Assembly (NCBI GenBank): GCA_003453735.1
Contig: DMNE01000433.1
Coordinates: 4,557 to 13,018, forward strand
Reading direction: 5' to 3'
DNA from: Nitrospiraceae bacterium
GTDB lineage: Bacteria > Nitrospirota > Thermodesulfovibrionia > Thermodesulfovibrionales > UBA9159
Length of the DNA stretch: 8,462 bases
Numbering within the stretch: position 1 is the first letter of the stretch; each line of letters starts with the position of its first letter. The translations under genes were made by a program, and so were the position numbers. Below, piece after piece: positions 1 to 7,026 of this stretch. The notes below the pieces were generated by a model. That model made no database searches, had not been told where the DNA came from, and saw nothing but the letters and a program-made list of their open reading frames with translations.

Positions 1-1294
1 ACCATACGTCAACAGTGCGGATGTCCTGGGTAATGTCCTCTTCCTTGATTTTTTTGATGATAGCATCGAAGAGTTGTTGGCTGGTTTCGGTTTCTCGCTT
101 CAGGGCCTCGTACTGGATAAATTTCTCATTCAGGTTCTGCGTCTCGTTTTTTGTCTGCGCCGCCATCTTGCGGAAAGTTTCTTCATTTGCCTCGGCAAGT
201 TCATACTCGTTTCTGATCGAATCAACGACCCTCCTGATCTCTTGTTCCCTTTTTTCCCTCAACACCTTCAAATCAGTAACAGCCGTAATCATAGCCGGAT
301 GTTTACTGCCAAATTTTTTCGACAAGTCGCTGATATTCTGTTCCGCCTTGAGTATCTGCGCCCTTAATGATTGGATGGTAGGATCCGACGCTATCGCTGG
401 TATCGTCTCGGCCTTGTCGAGATTCCGCGTTACCTCCTTAACCATGTTGTAAAGGGCTTCCAGTTCTTTTCTCCTCGTCTCAGCAGCCGCTATCTTTGTA
501 GCAACTTCGGACAGTTTTTCCGGCACCATGGCGATCCTGTTTTCAAGTGTTACGATATCTTTCGACCGTGTGTACTCTTGAAGAGCTTTTTCCGATTGCT
601 GGACTTTTGCCCTTTCCTCTTCCGCCTTTTCAGTCAGCCACCGCATCGCATTGCGTGAAGAACTCATTTTCATATCGAGGAGGTCTTCAATATACGCTTT
701 TACTGCCGCATTGACTATCACGGCCGCGAATTCCGGGTTTGAGGACATATAACTGATATCCACCAATTTGCTGTTTTTTATGGGCGTCACGATAAGAGAA
801 GCGCTTATCGCCTTTGCGACCGCATCGGACTTCGCCTCAAGCTCCCCCTCGGGCTCTTTCTTAACAAGGGACGCCGCTTCTGGCTTAGTTGTGCCTGTTA
901 GGTTCAGGACAACGGAGAACACCCCATGAAACCAGTCGATCGTTCCACCGACTATGTTGAGCCCTTGTTTTTCCCCTTTGAAGTAATTCTCATAGTTCCT
1001 GTCGAGGGAAAGCATCGTGACTACCTTCTTGGCAACCGAAGCGCCTTTTATAAGCTGGTACTGGGTCTCATAGAAATCGGGATCGTACGGATCATAATAC
1101 ATGTTCATCGGCCCGAGATTGCTCGGTTCGCTTCTTTCTATTAGGACCTTCGTGGTCGCCATATAAATCGGAGTAGCAGAATAAGTCAATATGAGGGACA
1201 TCGCAAAAGCAACCCCAAAAACTGTGCAGACTAGTTGTTTTCTCTTTGCGATGATTTTTAGATATTCCCTTAAATGTATATCTCTGTCTTCCAT
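1..1294 (-). CDS. GumC/Wzz-type polysaccharide co-polymerase (PCP), 3' end cut by window edge
   Basis: Inner-membrane chain-length regulator that spans the periplasm and works with an OPX protein in polysaccharide assembly and export. Translation of the complement gives 431 open codons to the left edge. Residues 1-20 (opening MEDRDIHLREYLKIIAKRK) are the cytoplasmic start of the Wzz domain and residues 21-41 are the first membrane segment. Residues 42-210 form the periplasmic base. Long charged helices at about 213-290 and 306-400 are probable coiled coil. KFGSKHP at 326-332 matches the conserved KFGxxHP-like stretch of GumC proteins, and 392-418 looks like the start of the GNVR region. The second membrane segment and any tyrosine-kinase domain lie beyond the window. 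It follows the OPX gene by 14 bases. An in-frame GTG six codons upstream (1312-1310) overlaps the OPX stop and has GAGAG before it, so the true start could be there. The family is clear; the subclass (with or without kinase) is unknown. Confidence 0.93.
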   Translation of the reverse strand, partial: MEDRDIHLREYLKIIAKRKQLVCTVFGVAFAMSLILTYSATPIYMATTKVLIERSEPSNLGPMNMYYDPYDPDFYETQYQLIKGASVAKKVVTMLSLDRNYENYFKGEKQGLNIVGGTIDWFHGVFSVVLNLTGTTKPEAASLVKKEPEGELEAKSDAVAKAISASLIVTPIKNSKLVDISYMSSNPEFAAVIVNAAVKAYIEDLLDMKMSSSRNAMRWLTEKAEEERAKVQQSEKALQEYTRSKDIVTLENRIAMVPEKLSEVATKIAAAETRRKELEALYNMVKEVTRNLDKAETIPAIASDPTIQSLRAQILKAEQNISDLSKKFGSKHPAMITAVTDLKVLREKREQEIRRVVDSIRNEYELAEANEETFRKMAAQTKNETQNLNEKFIQYEALKRETETSQQLFDAIIKKIKEEDITQDIRTVDVW

Positions 1295-1308
1295 ATAGTC
1301 GTTACGGA

Positions 1309-2103
1309 TCACCAAAAACTCTCGGGGACGACGACGATATCTCCTTGCAAAACCGGTTCGTCGATGTCCGCCTTTTCAATGATCTTCTCCTTTCCCTGAA
1401 TTTTTCGAATGATCTTAATCCTGCCAGAGGCCGCCTTGTCGGTAAACCCCCCTGCCATCGTCGCGGCTTTGATCACGGTCATGCCCTCCTCATATTTATA
1501 TGCATCAGGCTTCCTCACCTCGCCCGTGACATAAAAAACCCCCCCTTTGCCTATATACACGTTATCATTGTCCATCAAAAGCACATCCGAAGACATGTCC
1601 CCTTCTTCAAGAAGTTTCTTAAGATCGAGGGTAATGATGATCTCAGGGTTGCCGGGTGAAACAGACTTCCTCTTGATGATAGCCTTATCGCCAGAGTCCT
1701 TGGTAAGCCCACCGGCCTTCGATAGCAATTCGAGAAAGGTGGTATTTCCGCTAAGCACATAGACACCAGGCCTATTTACCTGCCCCATGATAAGGGTCTT
1801 CCTGCTCTTGAATTCCTCGACAAACACTGACACATGCGGATCTACAATATAGCCGTCTGCAAGCAGTTCCGTCAACTTCTGAGCAACCTGTGAGGTGGTT
1901 AGTCCCGACACTTTTACGCCGCCGATCAGAGGCAAAACTATTTCCCCCTCGCCGCTGATGCGGGCGACAGTGGTAAGATCAGGGTGGTCATAAACAGTAA
2001 CCTTTAATATGTCCTCGTCACCCACCAGATAATCCTGGGCAAAGACGGTGCCAACGCTCAACAAAAAAGCGAAAATCAATAAGAGTGAAAAGTATTTTCT
2101 CAT
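1309..2103 (-). CDS. Short OPX (Wza/GumB-like) polysaccharide export protein with two SLBB domains
   Basis: Periplasmic or outer-membrane polysaccharide export protein, 264 residues from the ATG at 2103. Residues 1-22 are a signal peptide (MRKYFSLLLIFAFLLSVGTVFA) with cleavage before Gln23. There is no lipobox cysteine. The Poly_export domain spans about 23-96, starting DYLVGDEDILKVTVYDHPDL. SLBB repeat one is at about 101-145 (MGQVNRPGVYVLSGNTTFLE) and SLBB repeat two at about 188-235 (VTGEVRKPDAYKYEEGMTV). The protein ends in QGDIVVVPESFW, a common ending of short OPX proteins, leaving no room for the C-terminal amphipathic helix that forms the outer-membrane pore in E. coli Wza (about 380 residues). 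An ATG at 2172 directly abuts the upstream TAG stop and would add 23 polar residues before the signal peptide, so 2103 is preferred. Neither start has a good Shine-Dalgarno sequence. Lying between the barrel and the co-polymerase, it is probably the periplasmic link between them. Confidence 0.93.
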   Translation of the reverse strand: MRKYFSLLLIFAFLLSVGTVFAQDYLVGDEDILKVTVYDHPDLTTVARISGEGEIVLPLIGGVKVSGLTTSQVAQKLTELLADGYIVDPHVSVFVEEFKSRKTLIMGQVNRPGVYVLSGNTTFLELLSKAGGLTKDSGDKAIIKRKSVSPGNPEIIITLDLKKLLEEGDMSSDVLLMDNDNVYIGKGGVFYVTGEVRKPDAYKYEEGMTVIKAATMAGGFTDKAASGRIKIIRKIQGKEKIIEKADIDEPVLQGDIVVVPESFW

Positions 2104-2172
2104 TGTTACTGTGAGATAAAGTATAGAATAAGTTTGGGAATAAAACAAACGATGAGGCTGCCGGTGTGTCAT

Positions 2173-3738
2173 CTAGTGCGTCCCCGTGACATTGACAAGT
2201 ATGGTGTTCGACGTGTAGTTATACTCGGGGAAATCTGATTCCCTTGAGGTGAAAACGTAGGAGACACCGGTTGTCAGCCATTTTCTCAGCTCATAGTGAA
2301 GGCTAACAGAAGCTTGGTAAACATTGTCCCTTCGTTTCCCTGTAACAGCGCCGATAATCTGGTCCTGCCCATAACTCTCATTTGTGTATGAGAAGTCCAG
2401 CGACGAACTGATCATATAGCTCAACATATGCTGATATTTCACCTCGAAGCCATGCACCAGCGTGTAGAAAGTTGACGGTACGTTCGTCTCATCGGTCTTT
2501 CCGAAGGCGCTAAATATTAACGCGGACTTCGCAGATAATCTATGGTTTACTGTTACCTCGAAGATGAAGTTCCTCGTAGAAAAACCATTGAAATCCTTGC
2601 TTCCCCAGCCGGCCTTGACGCTTCCCTGGGATTTCGCGGTGACCGCCCATTGAAAGCCGCCGAAGAGATTATATTCCTTGCTATCGAGTGCCGTGTTATT
2701 GTCATACCCGATATCGTTAAAGTTACATTCTGTGAAAAGTGACGTCTTGGGCCATAGTTTGTAGAAGAGATACCCGTCAAAGGTATTGTCCTCACGGTTC
2801 AACAGTTCATTCCTCTGTGCATCGTAGTGTAGGAGAAAATTCGAGTAATCGAACCGAGCGACTAGCCTATTGCCGGTGTCAAAGGATGCAATCGCATAAA
2901 AGAGATTACTGTTGAATCTGTCCACTTGCCCCGGCGTTAACACGGGATTCAATATCTCATAGGATCTGGAGAATTCGTTATTCACCTGAAGGGAAAGCCC
3001 CATAGGGAAATTATAGGTAAGGCCCCCTTGAACGTTGTGGGTCGTCGTATTTCCTGAAGGGGAGTTCTTCGAATACAACGGGATATCTGACTGGTAGGAC
3101 AGAAACGCTCCATAACGTCTCGATCCATCTTCCCTTTCCCTGCTTAAAGCCAGCCCCCCCGGTGAACGCGTCGAGATAGGGTCAAGTCCCTTTGGTTTCT
3201 GATTTATCTGTGGCACCGAGAGCCATGCTTTGGGGGAGAGCACCGTACTGAAGTCACTTTTCTTGTCCGTTCTGGTTTCATAGGCGTTGTCAGTATAGAG
3301 CTGCGTAACGGTGAGCCCGGCATGAAAATATCCTGCCTTCGGAGAAAAGAGGTCCTTCCATGTTGTGAGTGCTTCGGCTGGCGCTTGGTCTCCGACAGAA
3401 GGTCCGGGTTCCGTTTTGCCGCCATCGCCCGTAAGATCCAGGTTGATCGGCCCTTTCGGCAGTTCTTCGTGAACTATCACAAAGACCCCGTAAACCATCC
3501 CGCCATTTTCTGTTTCATGAACACGAACCACCGTGTCGAACCCGCTCCTTTTGATCTTCTCGGCGAATTTTTCCGCATCCTCTCTGACTGCATAGACGGA
3601 AACTTCAATTTCCCGGAGGGAGGGATTATCCTTTGAGCTGTCGGTATGGAAGAGGCTGCCCTTCTCTTCTGCAAAGCATAAGGAAAAAGAGAACAACAAA
3701 TAGGCGGTTATGATCAACACCAACCATTTTCTCATCAT
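2173..3738 (-). CDS. Outer-membrane beta-barrel protein with N-terminal SPOR-like segment; probable polysaccharide exit porin
   Basis: 521 residues from the ATG at 3738; a second ATG follows at 3735. The frame stays open to 3846, but the signal peptide at residues 2-23 (MRKWLVLIITAYLLFSFSLCFA) fixes the start. Cys21 is not in a lipobox. Residues about 43-90 (starting LREIEVSVYAVREDAEKFAEK) resemble a truncated SPOR fold: strand, helix with alternating Ala/Glu/Lys, then strands. From about 130 to the end the sequence alternates polar and aromatic or hydrophobic residues with short turns, beginning AGYFHAGLTVTQLYTDNAYE and ending SNTILVNVTGTH. This is typical of a beta-barrel of the BBP2_2/OMP type found in exopolysaccharide loci. 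About 390 residues suits a barrel of 16-18 strands. The gene is first in the operon and its stop abuts the OPX leader. It has no clear Shine-Dalgarno. The barrel class is well supported, the SPOR call is moderate, and the exit-channel role is inferred from position. Confidence 0.85.
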   Translation of the reverse strand: MMRKWLVLIITAYLLFSFSLCFAEEKGSLFHTDSSKDNPSLREIEVSVYAVREDAEKFAEKIKRSGFDTVVRVHETENGGMVYGVFVIVHEELPKGPINLDLTGDGGKTEPGPSVGDQAPAEALTTWKDLFSPKAGYFHAGLTVTQLYTDNAYETRTDKKSDFSTVLSPKAWLSVPQINQKPKGLDPISTRSPGGLALSREREDGSRRYGAFLSYQSDIPLYSKNSPSGNTTTHNVQGGLTYNFPMGLSLQVNNEFSRSYEILNPVLTPGQVDRFNSNLFYAIASFDTGNRLVARFDYSNFLLHYDAQRNELLNREDNTFDGYLFYKLWPKTSLFTECNFNDIGYDNNTALDSKEYNLFGGFQWAVTAKSQGSVKAGWGSKDFNGFSTRNFIFEVTVNHRLSAKSALIFSAFGKTDETNVPSTFYTLVHGFEVKYQHMLSYMISSSLDFSYTNESYGQDQIIGAVTGKRRDNVYQASVSLHYELRKWLTTGVSYVFTSRESDFPEYNYTSNTILVNVTGTH

Positions 3739-3793
3739 TGTCACAGGAATATTTAAAGGGTCCAATATTCCCTGTATGTTGCCTAAAGTTGAG

Positions 3794-3822
3794 AATACAA
3801 GCATTGTCAAGTTCATAGTCAA
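3794..3822 (-). promoter_or_regulatory. Candidate sigma70-type promoter for the barrel-OPX-PCP operon
   Basis: Read on the minus strand, TTGACT (3822-3817) is followed by a 17-base spacer and TGTATT (3799-3794). The match is 5 of 6 at -35 and 4 of 6 at -10. Transcription would start near 3787, about 50 bases before the ATG at 3738. A second box, TTGACA at 3810-3805, has only a poor -10 partner (TTTAGG, 3787-3782). Position in a 5' intergenic region just ahead of a three-gene operon supports the call; there is no experimental evidence. Confidence 0.4.
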
Positions 3823-3845
3823 AACTTTGTCAGAGCCAATTGTCA
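3806..3845 (-). promoter_or_regulatory. Four TGAC motifs at 11-13 base spacing upstream of the operon
   Basis: On the minus strand TGAC occurs at 3845-3842, 3832-3829, 3821-3818 and 3809-3806, with start-to-start steps of 13, 11 and 12 bases. Three of the four sit in TTGAC(A/T). Roughly one helical turn per step places them on nearly the same DNA face, as in direct-repeat sites of response regulators. They overlap the candidate -35 boxes, so they may simply be competing -35 elements. The repeats are seen directly; a regulatory role is inference. Confidence 0.3.
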
Positions 3846-3878
3846 ACTCCCATACAGATTTTCATCGCAATTCAAAAG

Positions 3879-3897
3879 CAAATAAAACCTTTATTTG
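3879..3897. repeat. Perfect 8-base AT-rich inverted repeat
   Basis: CAAATAAA (3879-3886) and TTTATTTG (3890-3897) are perfect inverted copies separated by ACC. The site lies about 55 bases upstream of the candidate operon promoter, so it could be an operator. In a stretch this AT-rich it may be chance. It is not followed by a terminator-like T run on either strand. Confidence 0.3.
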
Positions 3898-4079
3898 ATA
3901 GGAGTTACAGTCGATTTGTGATCTCTTTTTTCCATGAACCAATCTCCTTTTGTTCCGACTTGTTGCTTTAATGCAATTTCTGTGCTAAAAAGCGTACAGG
4001 GCACACTACATATCCATCTCCTCGTCAGTTTGGGCAATCTATGGGTATCATCTGGAAGGCTTGAGGTTATCTTCGGAAA

Positions 4080-4987
4080 AAGAAAGAAGCGAAAAGTTTC
4101 AAGCGTAATATTGGTAAAATGGCCGGAAATGCCGCCTGATGAATTCTTTTCGCGTCTATATTGCTGGTGACGGTGTCTTCGAAAGCTGGAGACGTCCTTG
4201 TTGAGAGGATCGAAGAAGGCTGGCTTTCCCACAGACCTCTGGATCTGCCCCTGAGTTGTACAGCTTATTCGGTCTCTTTTTGGAGTTACGTATCATGTTG
4301 ACCATGTTGGCCGTATTCTCCATGATCTCGGATGGAACCCCCAGAAACTGAACGACTGGCCGTTGAGCGCAAAGAAACAAGAATCAAAGAGTGGAGCAAG
4401 GTTGACTGGCCCCGTATTAAAAAAAACCTGCCAGACTGAAGGCGCATATCTTCTTTATCGATGAAAATGGCATGCTGATGGCTCCGTTGCTCAGGAGAAC
4501 CCGGAGCCCTCGTGGTCAAACTCCTGTACTGTACCAGAAGATTTGCTCTCACAAGAAAGTCTCTGTTATCGGTGCCCTTTGCATTGCTCCTCGCGAGAAT
4601 CGGTTCAACCTGTGCTTTCGACTCCATCCTGACACCAACATTGACTCTGACGCAGTCGTGGCTTTCCTTCGTTGTCTTCTGAAGGAGCGGTAAGAAACAT
4701 GTCATTATCGTGTGGGACCGTTTTCAACCTCATCGCTCTAAAGAAGTCAGACACTGCTTGCCGGCAAGCCCTGTCTGCATCTCGACTTTTTTGCTCCCTA
4801 TGCACCCGAACTCAACCCTGTTGAATTTGGGGTGCATACAAAGATGAATCCAATGGCAAACCTGACAGCCATGGAACTTGACACTCTGGCAACAGATACG
4901 CGTGGCAATATGCGTTCTCTACAAAAAAGGCAGCCTCTGCTTCGTTCCTTCTTCAGAAGAAGTGGTCTTTCTTTACGTCTAAAATAG
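4080..4987 (+). pseudogene. Decayed IS630-family transposase (DDE type), multiple frameshifts and stops
   Basis: Remnant of an IS630/DDE_3 transposase. Frame-by-frame translation recovers, in order: LRKLETSLLRGSKKAGFPTD from about 4177; LFGVTYHVDHVGRILHDLGW up to about 4335; IKEWSKVDWPRIKKN near 4400; AHIFFIDENGMLMAPLL from 4442; SHKKVSVIGALC and FRLHPDTNID; HVIIVWDRFQPHR from about 4698; FFAPYAPELNPVEF from about 4787; and a C-terminus at the TAG at 4985-4987. All three catalytic residues survive: Asp in FFIDE (4460-4462), Asp in VWDR (4716-4718) and Glu in NPVE (4823-4825), with about 35 residues between the last two. In-frame stops lie at 4168-4170 and 4252-4254. Frame changes fall near 4349, 4437, 4688 and 4770, and about one residue is lost after NPVEF. 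The N-terminal helix-turn-helix is not clearly readable, so the left limit is approximate. I could not identify terminal inverted repeats. It is certainly non-functional as written. Confidence 0.88.
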
Positions 4988-5741
4988 GACATTAGTTATA
5001 CAGCTCTCAATAATTGCGACAAGTAACGCATACAAGAAAAAGCGCCCATCTTTCATCATGTCTGCCGAGTTTACTATCCGCTGTAAACCCCAAAATAATA
5101 ACGCCACTGAAACCATACGCCAAAGCACATCCCCGGGAAGAAATGGTAAAAAATGAAAAGGCATAAAGAAAAGATAAACTGTGGAAAATAATAAAAGCCG
5201 CTATTGAGATAAAGCGCTGATGATCTCGGGCAGGCTCTCTATAACTCCAGCCACCGGCAACGGAAGTTCCAACAATACACTCGCATCGCCAATCTCCCTT
5301 ACTTTTCCATTTACTTGTTTCTGCATATGCGTAATGAGCGATGAGCTTTTTTCAGCTTAGCGCGCCTCGTTCGCTGTTGATTCTTCCCCTCCGGATGTTT
5401 TATATTAGTTCAGTGGCTGAACGCGCAAAAAGCCTTATTTTCCAGTCCCTCTTTGTGACAGGAATAGGCGGTAGTACGCGCGAAGCACGAAAGAGAGGGG
5501 GAGATAAAGACAGTCCGCCGCTCATCAGTGAACTTTCAGCGGCGATAATCTAACGGTTGCTGGATAAGGAGCCGAAGAAGGAGCAAGTCTCTTCTGTTTC
5601 TTCTCAGATCCGGATGTGTAGCCTCTTTTTTTGTGATTGGAGACATAGTGCTGACAGGAGCACATTCTTTGAAACAATAGCCTGACTATATGAGTGAAAC
5701 ATAGTGAGGCTTCTCTGCGTATAAACAAATTGAAAAGAATA
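4988..5741. other. Intergenic stretch without a supported gene
   Basis: About 750 bases between the IS630 remnant and wzm contain only short, overlapping open frames on both strands with no family I recognise. A hydrophobic minus-strand frame at 4979-5164 overlaps the transposase tail and has no ribosome site. A weak stem of 7 bases (5516-5522 with 5538-5544) has a 15-base loop. I see no convincing promoter for wzm; TTGAAA at 5668-5673 has no -10 box at normal spacing. The decayed neighbour and scattered stops suggest eroded mobile or genic DNA. Confidence 0.5.
5201..5326 (-). other. Small ORF, 41 residues, possible gene fragment of unknown origin
   Basis: The minus-strand ATG at 5326 opens a 41-residue frame that runs to a TAG at 5203-5201. 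It begins MQKQVNGKVREIGDASVLLE and continues with an amphipathic segment, PLPVAGVIESLPEIISALSQ. The composition looks protein-like, and the second half faintly recalls the N-terminus of some transposases of other IS families, but I cannot assign it. The frame after the stop becomes strongly hydrophobic and does not continue the pattern. An upstream in-frame TAA lies eleven codons before the ATG, and there is no clear ribosome site. It may be a relic rather than an expressed gene. Confidence 0.2.
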
Positions 5742-6572
5742 ATGGCTGAAGAAACGACTCTCATCCTCGAAGCAGGACGCACAGAAAAACATTACTGGTT
5801 TGACCTGTGGCGGTATCGTGAACTGTTCTATTTTCTTGCGTGGCGGGATATCCTGGTACGTTATAAACAGACGGCAATAGGTACTGCATGGGCTCTGCTT
5901 CGCCCCCTTCTCACAATGGCGGTCTTTACCGTTGTGTTCGGGAAGCTTGCAAAATTACCGTCCGGGGGCGTGCCTTATCCTATCATGGTGTTTGCGGCGA
6001 TGCTGCCTTGGCAGTTTTTTTCCAGTGGCCTTTCGGATGCGAGCGGCAGTCTTATCGGCAATGCCAATTTGATTTCCAAGGTCTATTTTCCCCGTATTAT
6101 CATCCCTGCCTGCTCTATCATCACCAGCTTTATGGATTTTCTCGTTTCGGGAGTGTTTCTTGTTGTGCTTATGGTCTGGTACCAATTTGTTCCGGACTGG
6201 CGGATCGTTACGTTGCCCTTGTTTCTCGCAATTGCTTTTATCGCCGCTGCCGGAGCAGGATTGTGGCTTACAGCCCTCAATGTCAAATACAGAGATTTCC
6301 GATATGTGGTCCCTTTCATCGTCCAGTTCGGCCTCTACGTATCCCCGGTGGGTTTCTCGAGCAGCATTGTGCCGGATAAGTGGCGGTTGCTTTACTCACT
6401 TAATCCCATGGTGGGAGTGATAGACGGTTTTCGCTGGGCGATTTTGGGGGGTGACAGCAGCAGCATTTATTGGCCGGGCTTCCTAATCTCTATAGTAATC
6501 ATCGTGTTGCTGCTTGTCTCCGGCATCTGGTACTTCAGAAAAACCGAAAAGACCTTTGCGGATGTTATATAA
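5742..6572 (+). CDS. wzm: ABC-2 type polysaccharide export permease (Wzm/TagG family)
   Basis: Inner-membrane permease that pairs with a Wzt-type ATPase to move lipid-linked O-antigen or a related glycan to the periplasm. From the ATG at 5742 it has 276 residues, normal for the family; the frame is open from 5694 but the extra 16 residues look non-native. The N-terminus carries the amphipathic run YWFDLWRYRELFYFLAWRDI (18-37), then LVRYKQTAIGTAWALLRPLL (38-57), which is highly typical. Membrane segments are at about 51-70, 80-96, 120-147, 155-178, 190-206 and 245-264. Conserved cytoplasmic and loop motifs include KVYFPR (113-118), NVKYRDFRYVVPF (180-192), SPVGFSSSIVP (201-211) and YSLNPMVGVIDGFRW (218-232). 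The C-terminus, YFRKTEKTFADVI, is the usual ending. Only a weak purine run (GAAAAGAA) precedes the start. Its ATPase partner lies 473 bases downstream, separated by a broken gene; the two are normally adjacent. Confidence 0.95.
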   Translation: MAEETTLILEAGRTEKHYWFDLWRYRELFYFLAWRDILVRYKQTAIGTAWALLRPLLTMAVFTVVFGKLAKLPSGGVPYPIMVFAAMLPWQFFSSGLSDASGSLIGNANLISKVYFPRIIIPACSIITSFMDFLVSGVFLVVLMVWYQFVPDWRIVTLPLFLAIAFIAAAGAGLWLTALNVKYRDFRYVVPFIVQFGLYVSPVGFSSSIVPDKWRLLYSLNPMVGVIDGFRWAILGGDSSSIYWPGFLISIVIIVLLLVSGIWYFRKTEKTFADVI

Positions 6573-6575
6573 GAA

Positions 6576-6605
6576 CATGAAAGTTTGAATAGTGAAAGTG
6601 AATAG
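6576..6605 (+). repeat. GTGAA-rich degenerate repeat upstream of the broken four-helix-bundle gene
   Basis: Between wzm and the broken gene, GAA-containing units recur every 6-8 bases: TTGAA at 6585-6589, GTGAA at 6592-6596 and GTGAA at 6598-6602. On the opposite strand this reads as TTCAC/TTCAA units, like the TTCAC-rich repeats at 7014-7043 and 7174-7203 but in the inverted direction. The unit is degenerate, so common origin is inferred rather than shown. Confidence 0.4.
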
Positions 6606-6637
6606 AAAAAGTAAAATGAACACGCGGAGTGTTAAGG

Positions 6638-7008
6638 TTGAATAGGGCTCACAAAGAACTGGATGTCTGGCGCGAAAGCATCTCGCTTGCTACCCATATC
6701 TATCGGGTTGGGGAAAACTTCCCTAAAACGGAAATTTATAGATTGACTGCTGAGATGCGCCGTACAGTTGTTTCTGTTTTCAGTAACATTGCCTAAGGTG
6801 GGGCACGATTTTCATCAAAAGAGTTTGGTCAATTTCGCAATATAGCAAGAGGTTCACTCAGCGATTTGGATACCCAGTCACAGATAGCATGTAATCTAAC
6901 TTTTTGTCCATTGAGGAGAAGAAGGAGATAGATACTAAAATTGACGCAATTGCTGCCAAACTGGCAGGTCTGATTAAACATAGTAATCAGAGGGCAACTG
7001 AAAGGTGA
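6638..7008 (+). pseudogene. Broken four-helix-bundle gene (23S rRNA intervening-sequence protein family)
   Basis: The family (Pfam 23S_rRNA_IVP, TIGR02436) makes small four-helix-bundle proteins of about 115-125 residues. They were first seen in intervening sequences of 23S rRNA and are common as orphan genes of unknown role. From TTG at 6638 the frame reads AHKELDVWRESISLATHIYR, then YRLTAEMRRTVVSVFSNIA, and meets TAA at 6794-6796 exactly where the family has Glu of the NIAEG motif. Beyond the stop the same frame gives SSKEFGQFRNIARGSLSDLD, the next conserved block. At about 6899-6906, in a run of five T, one base appears lost; the other frame then gives LSIEEKKEIDTKIDAIAAKL and ends at TGA 7006-7008. 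The start is uncertain: TTG 6638 follows AAGG, and an in-frame GTG lies at 6628. The gene interrupts the wzm-wzt pair and is flanked by TTCAC/GTGAA repeats. One nonsense plus one frameshift make it non-functional as written. Confidence 0.85.
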
Positions 7009-7026
7009 TTCCTTTCACCTTTCAGT
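6997..7026 (+). repeat. Perfect 12-base inverted repeat (hairpin) just ahead of wzt
   Basis: ACTGAAAGGTGA (6997-7008) and TCACCTTTCAGT (7015-7026) are perfect inverted copies around the six-base loop TTCCTT. The left arm contains the last codons and TGA of the broken gene, and the right arm is the start of the TTCAC-rich repeat. The stem ends 19 bases before the wzt ATG. No T run follows, so it is not a standard intrinsic terminator. It could hinder or shape wzt translation, which otherwise has no visible Shine-Dalgarno. Confidence 0.75.

Noticed and set aside
2104..2172. N-terminal extension of the OPX gene to an ATG abutting the upstream stop, and a TTGTTT-17-TATACT promoter-like pair (2148-2120, minus strand)
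   Set aside because: The extension is polar and precedes a textbook signal peptide, so the start at 2103 is preferred. The promoter-like pair has a 3 of 6 -35 box and would leave a leader of under ten bases inside a tight operon.
1345..3636. Plus-strand ORFs opposite the OPX and barrel genes
   Set aside because: They are shadows of well-supported minus-strand genes, with low-complexity or atypical composition and no domains.
3934..4170. Plus-strand ORF of 78 residues before the transposase relic
   Set aside because: Its final part is in the same frame as the relic, but the first two thirds show no transposase helix-turn-helix or other domain; treated as chance frame running into the relic.
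4979..5164. Hydrophobic minus-strand ORF of 61 residues
   Set aside because: It overlaps the tail of the transposase relic, has no ribosome site and matches no family I recognise; AT-rich sequence easily gives hydrophobic frames.
5516..5544. Stem of seven base pairs with 15-base loop
   Set aside because: The loop is long, there is no T run, and it bounds no gene; probably chance.
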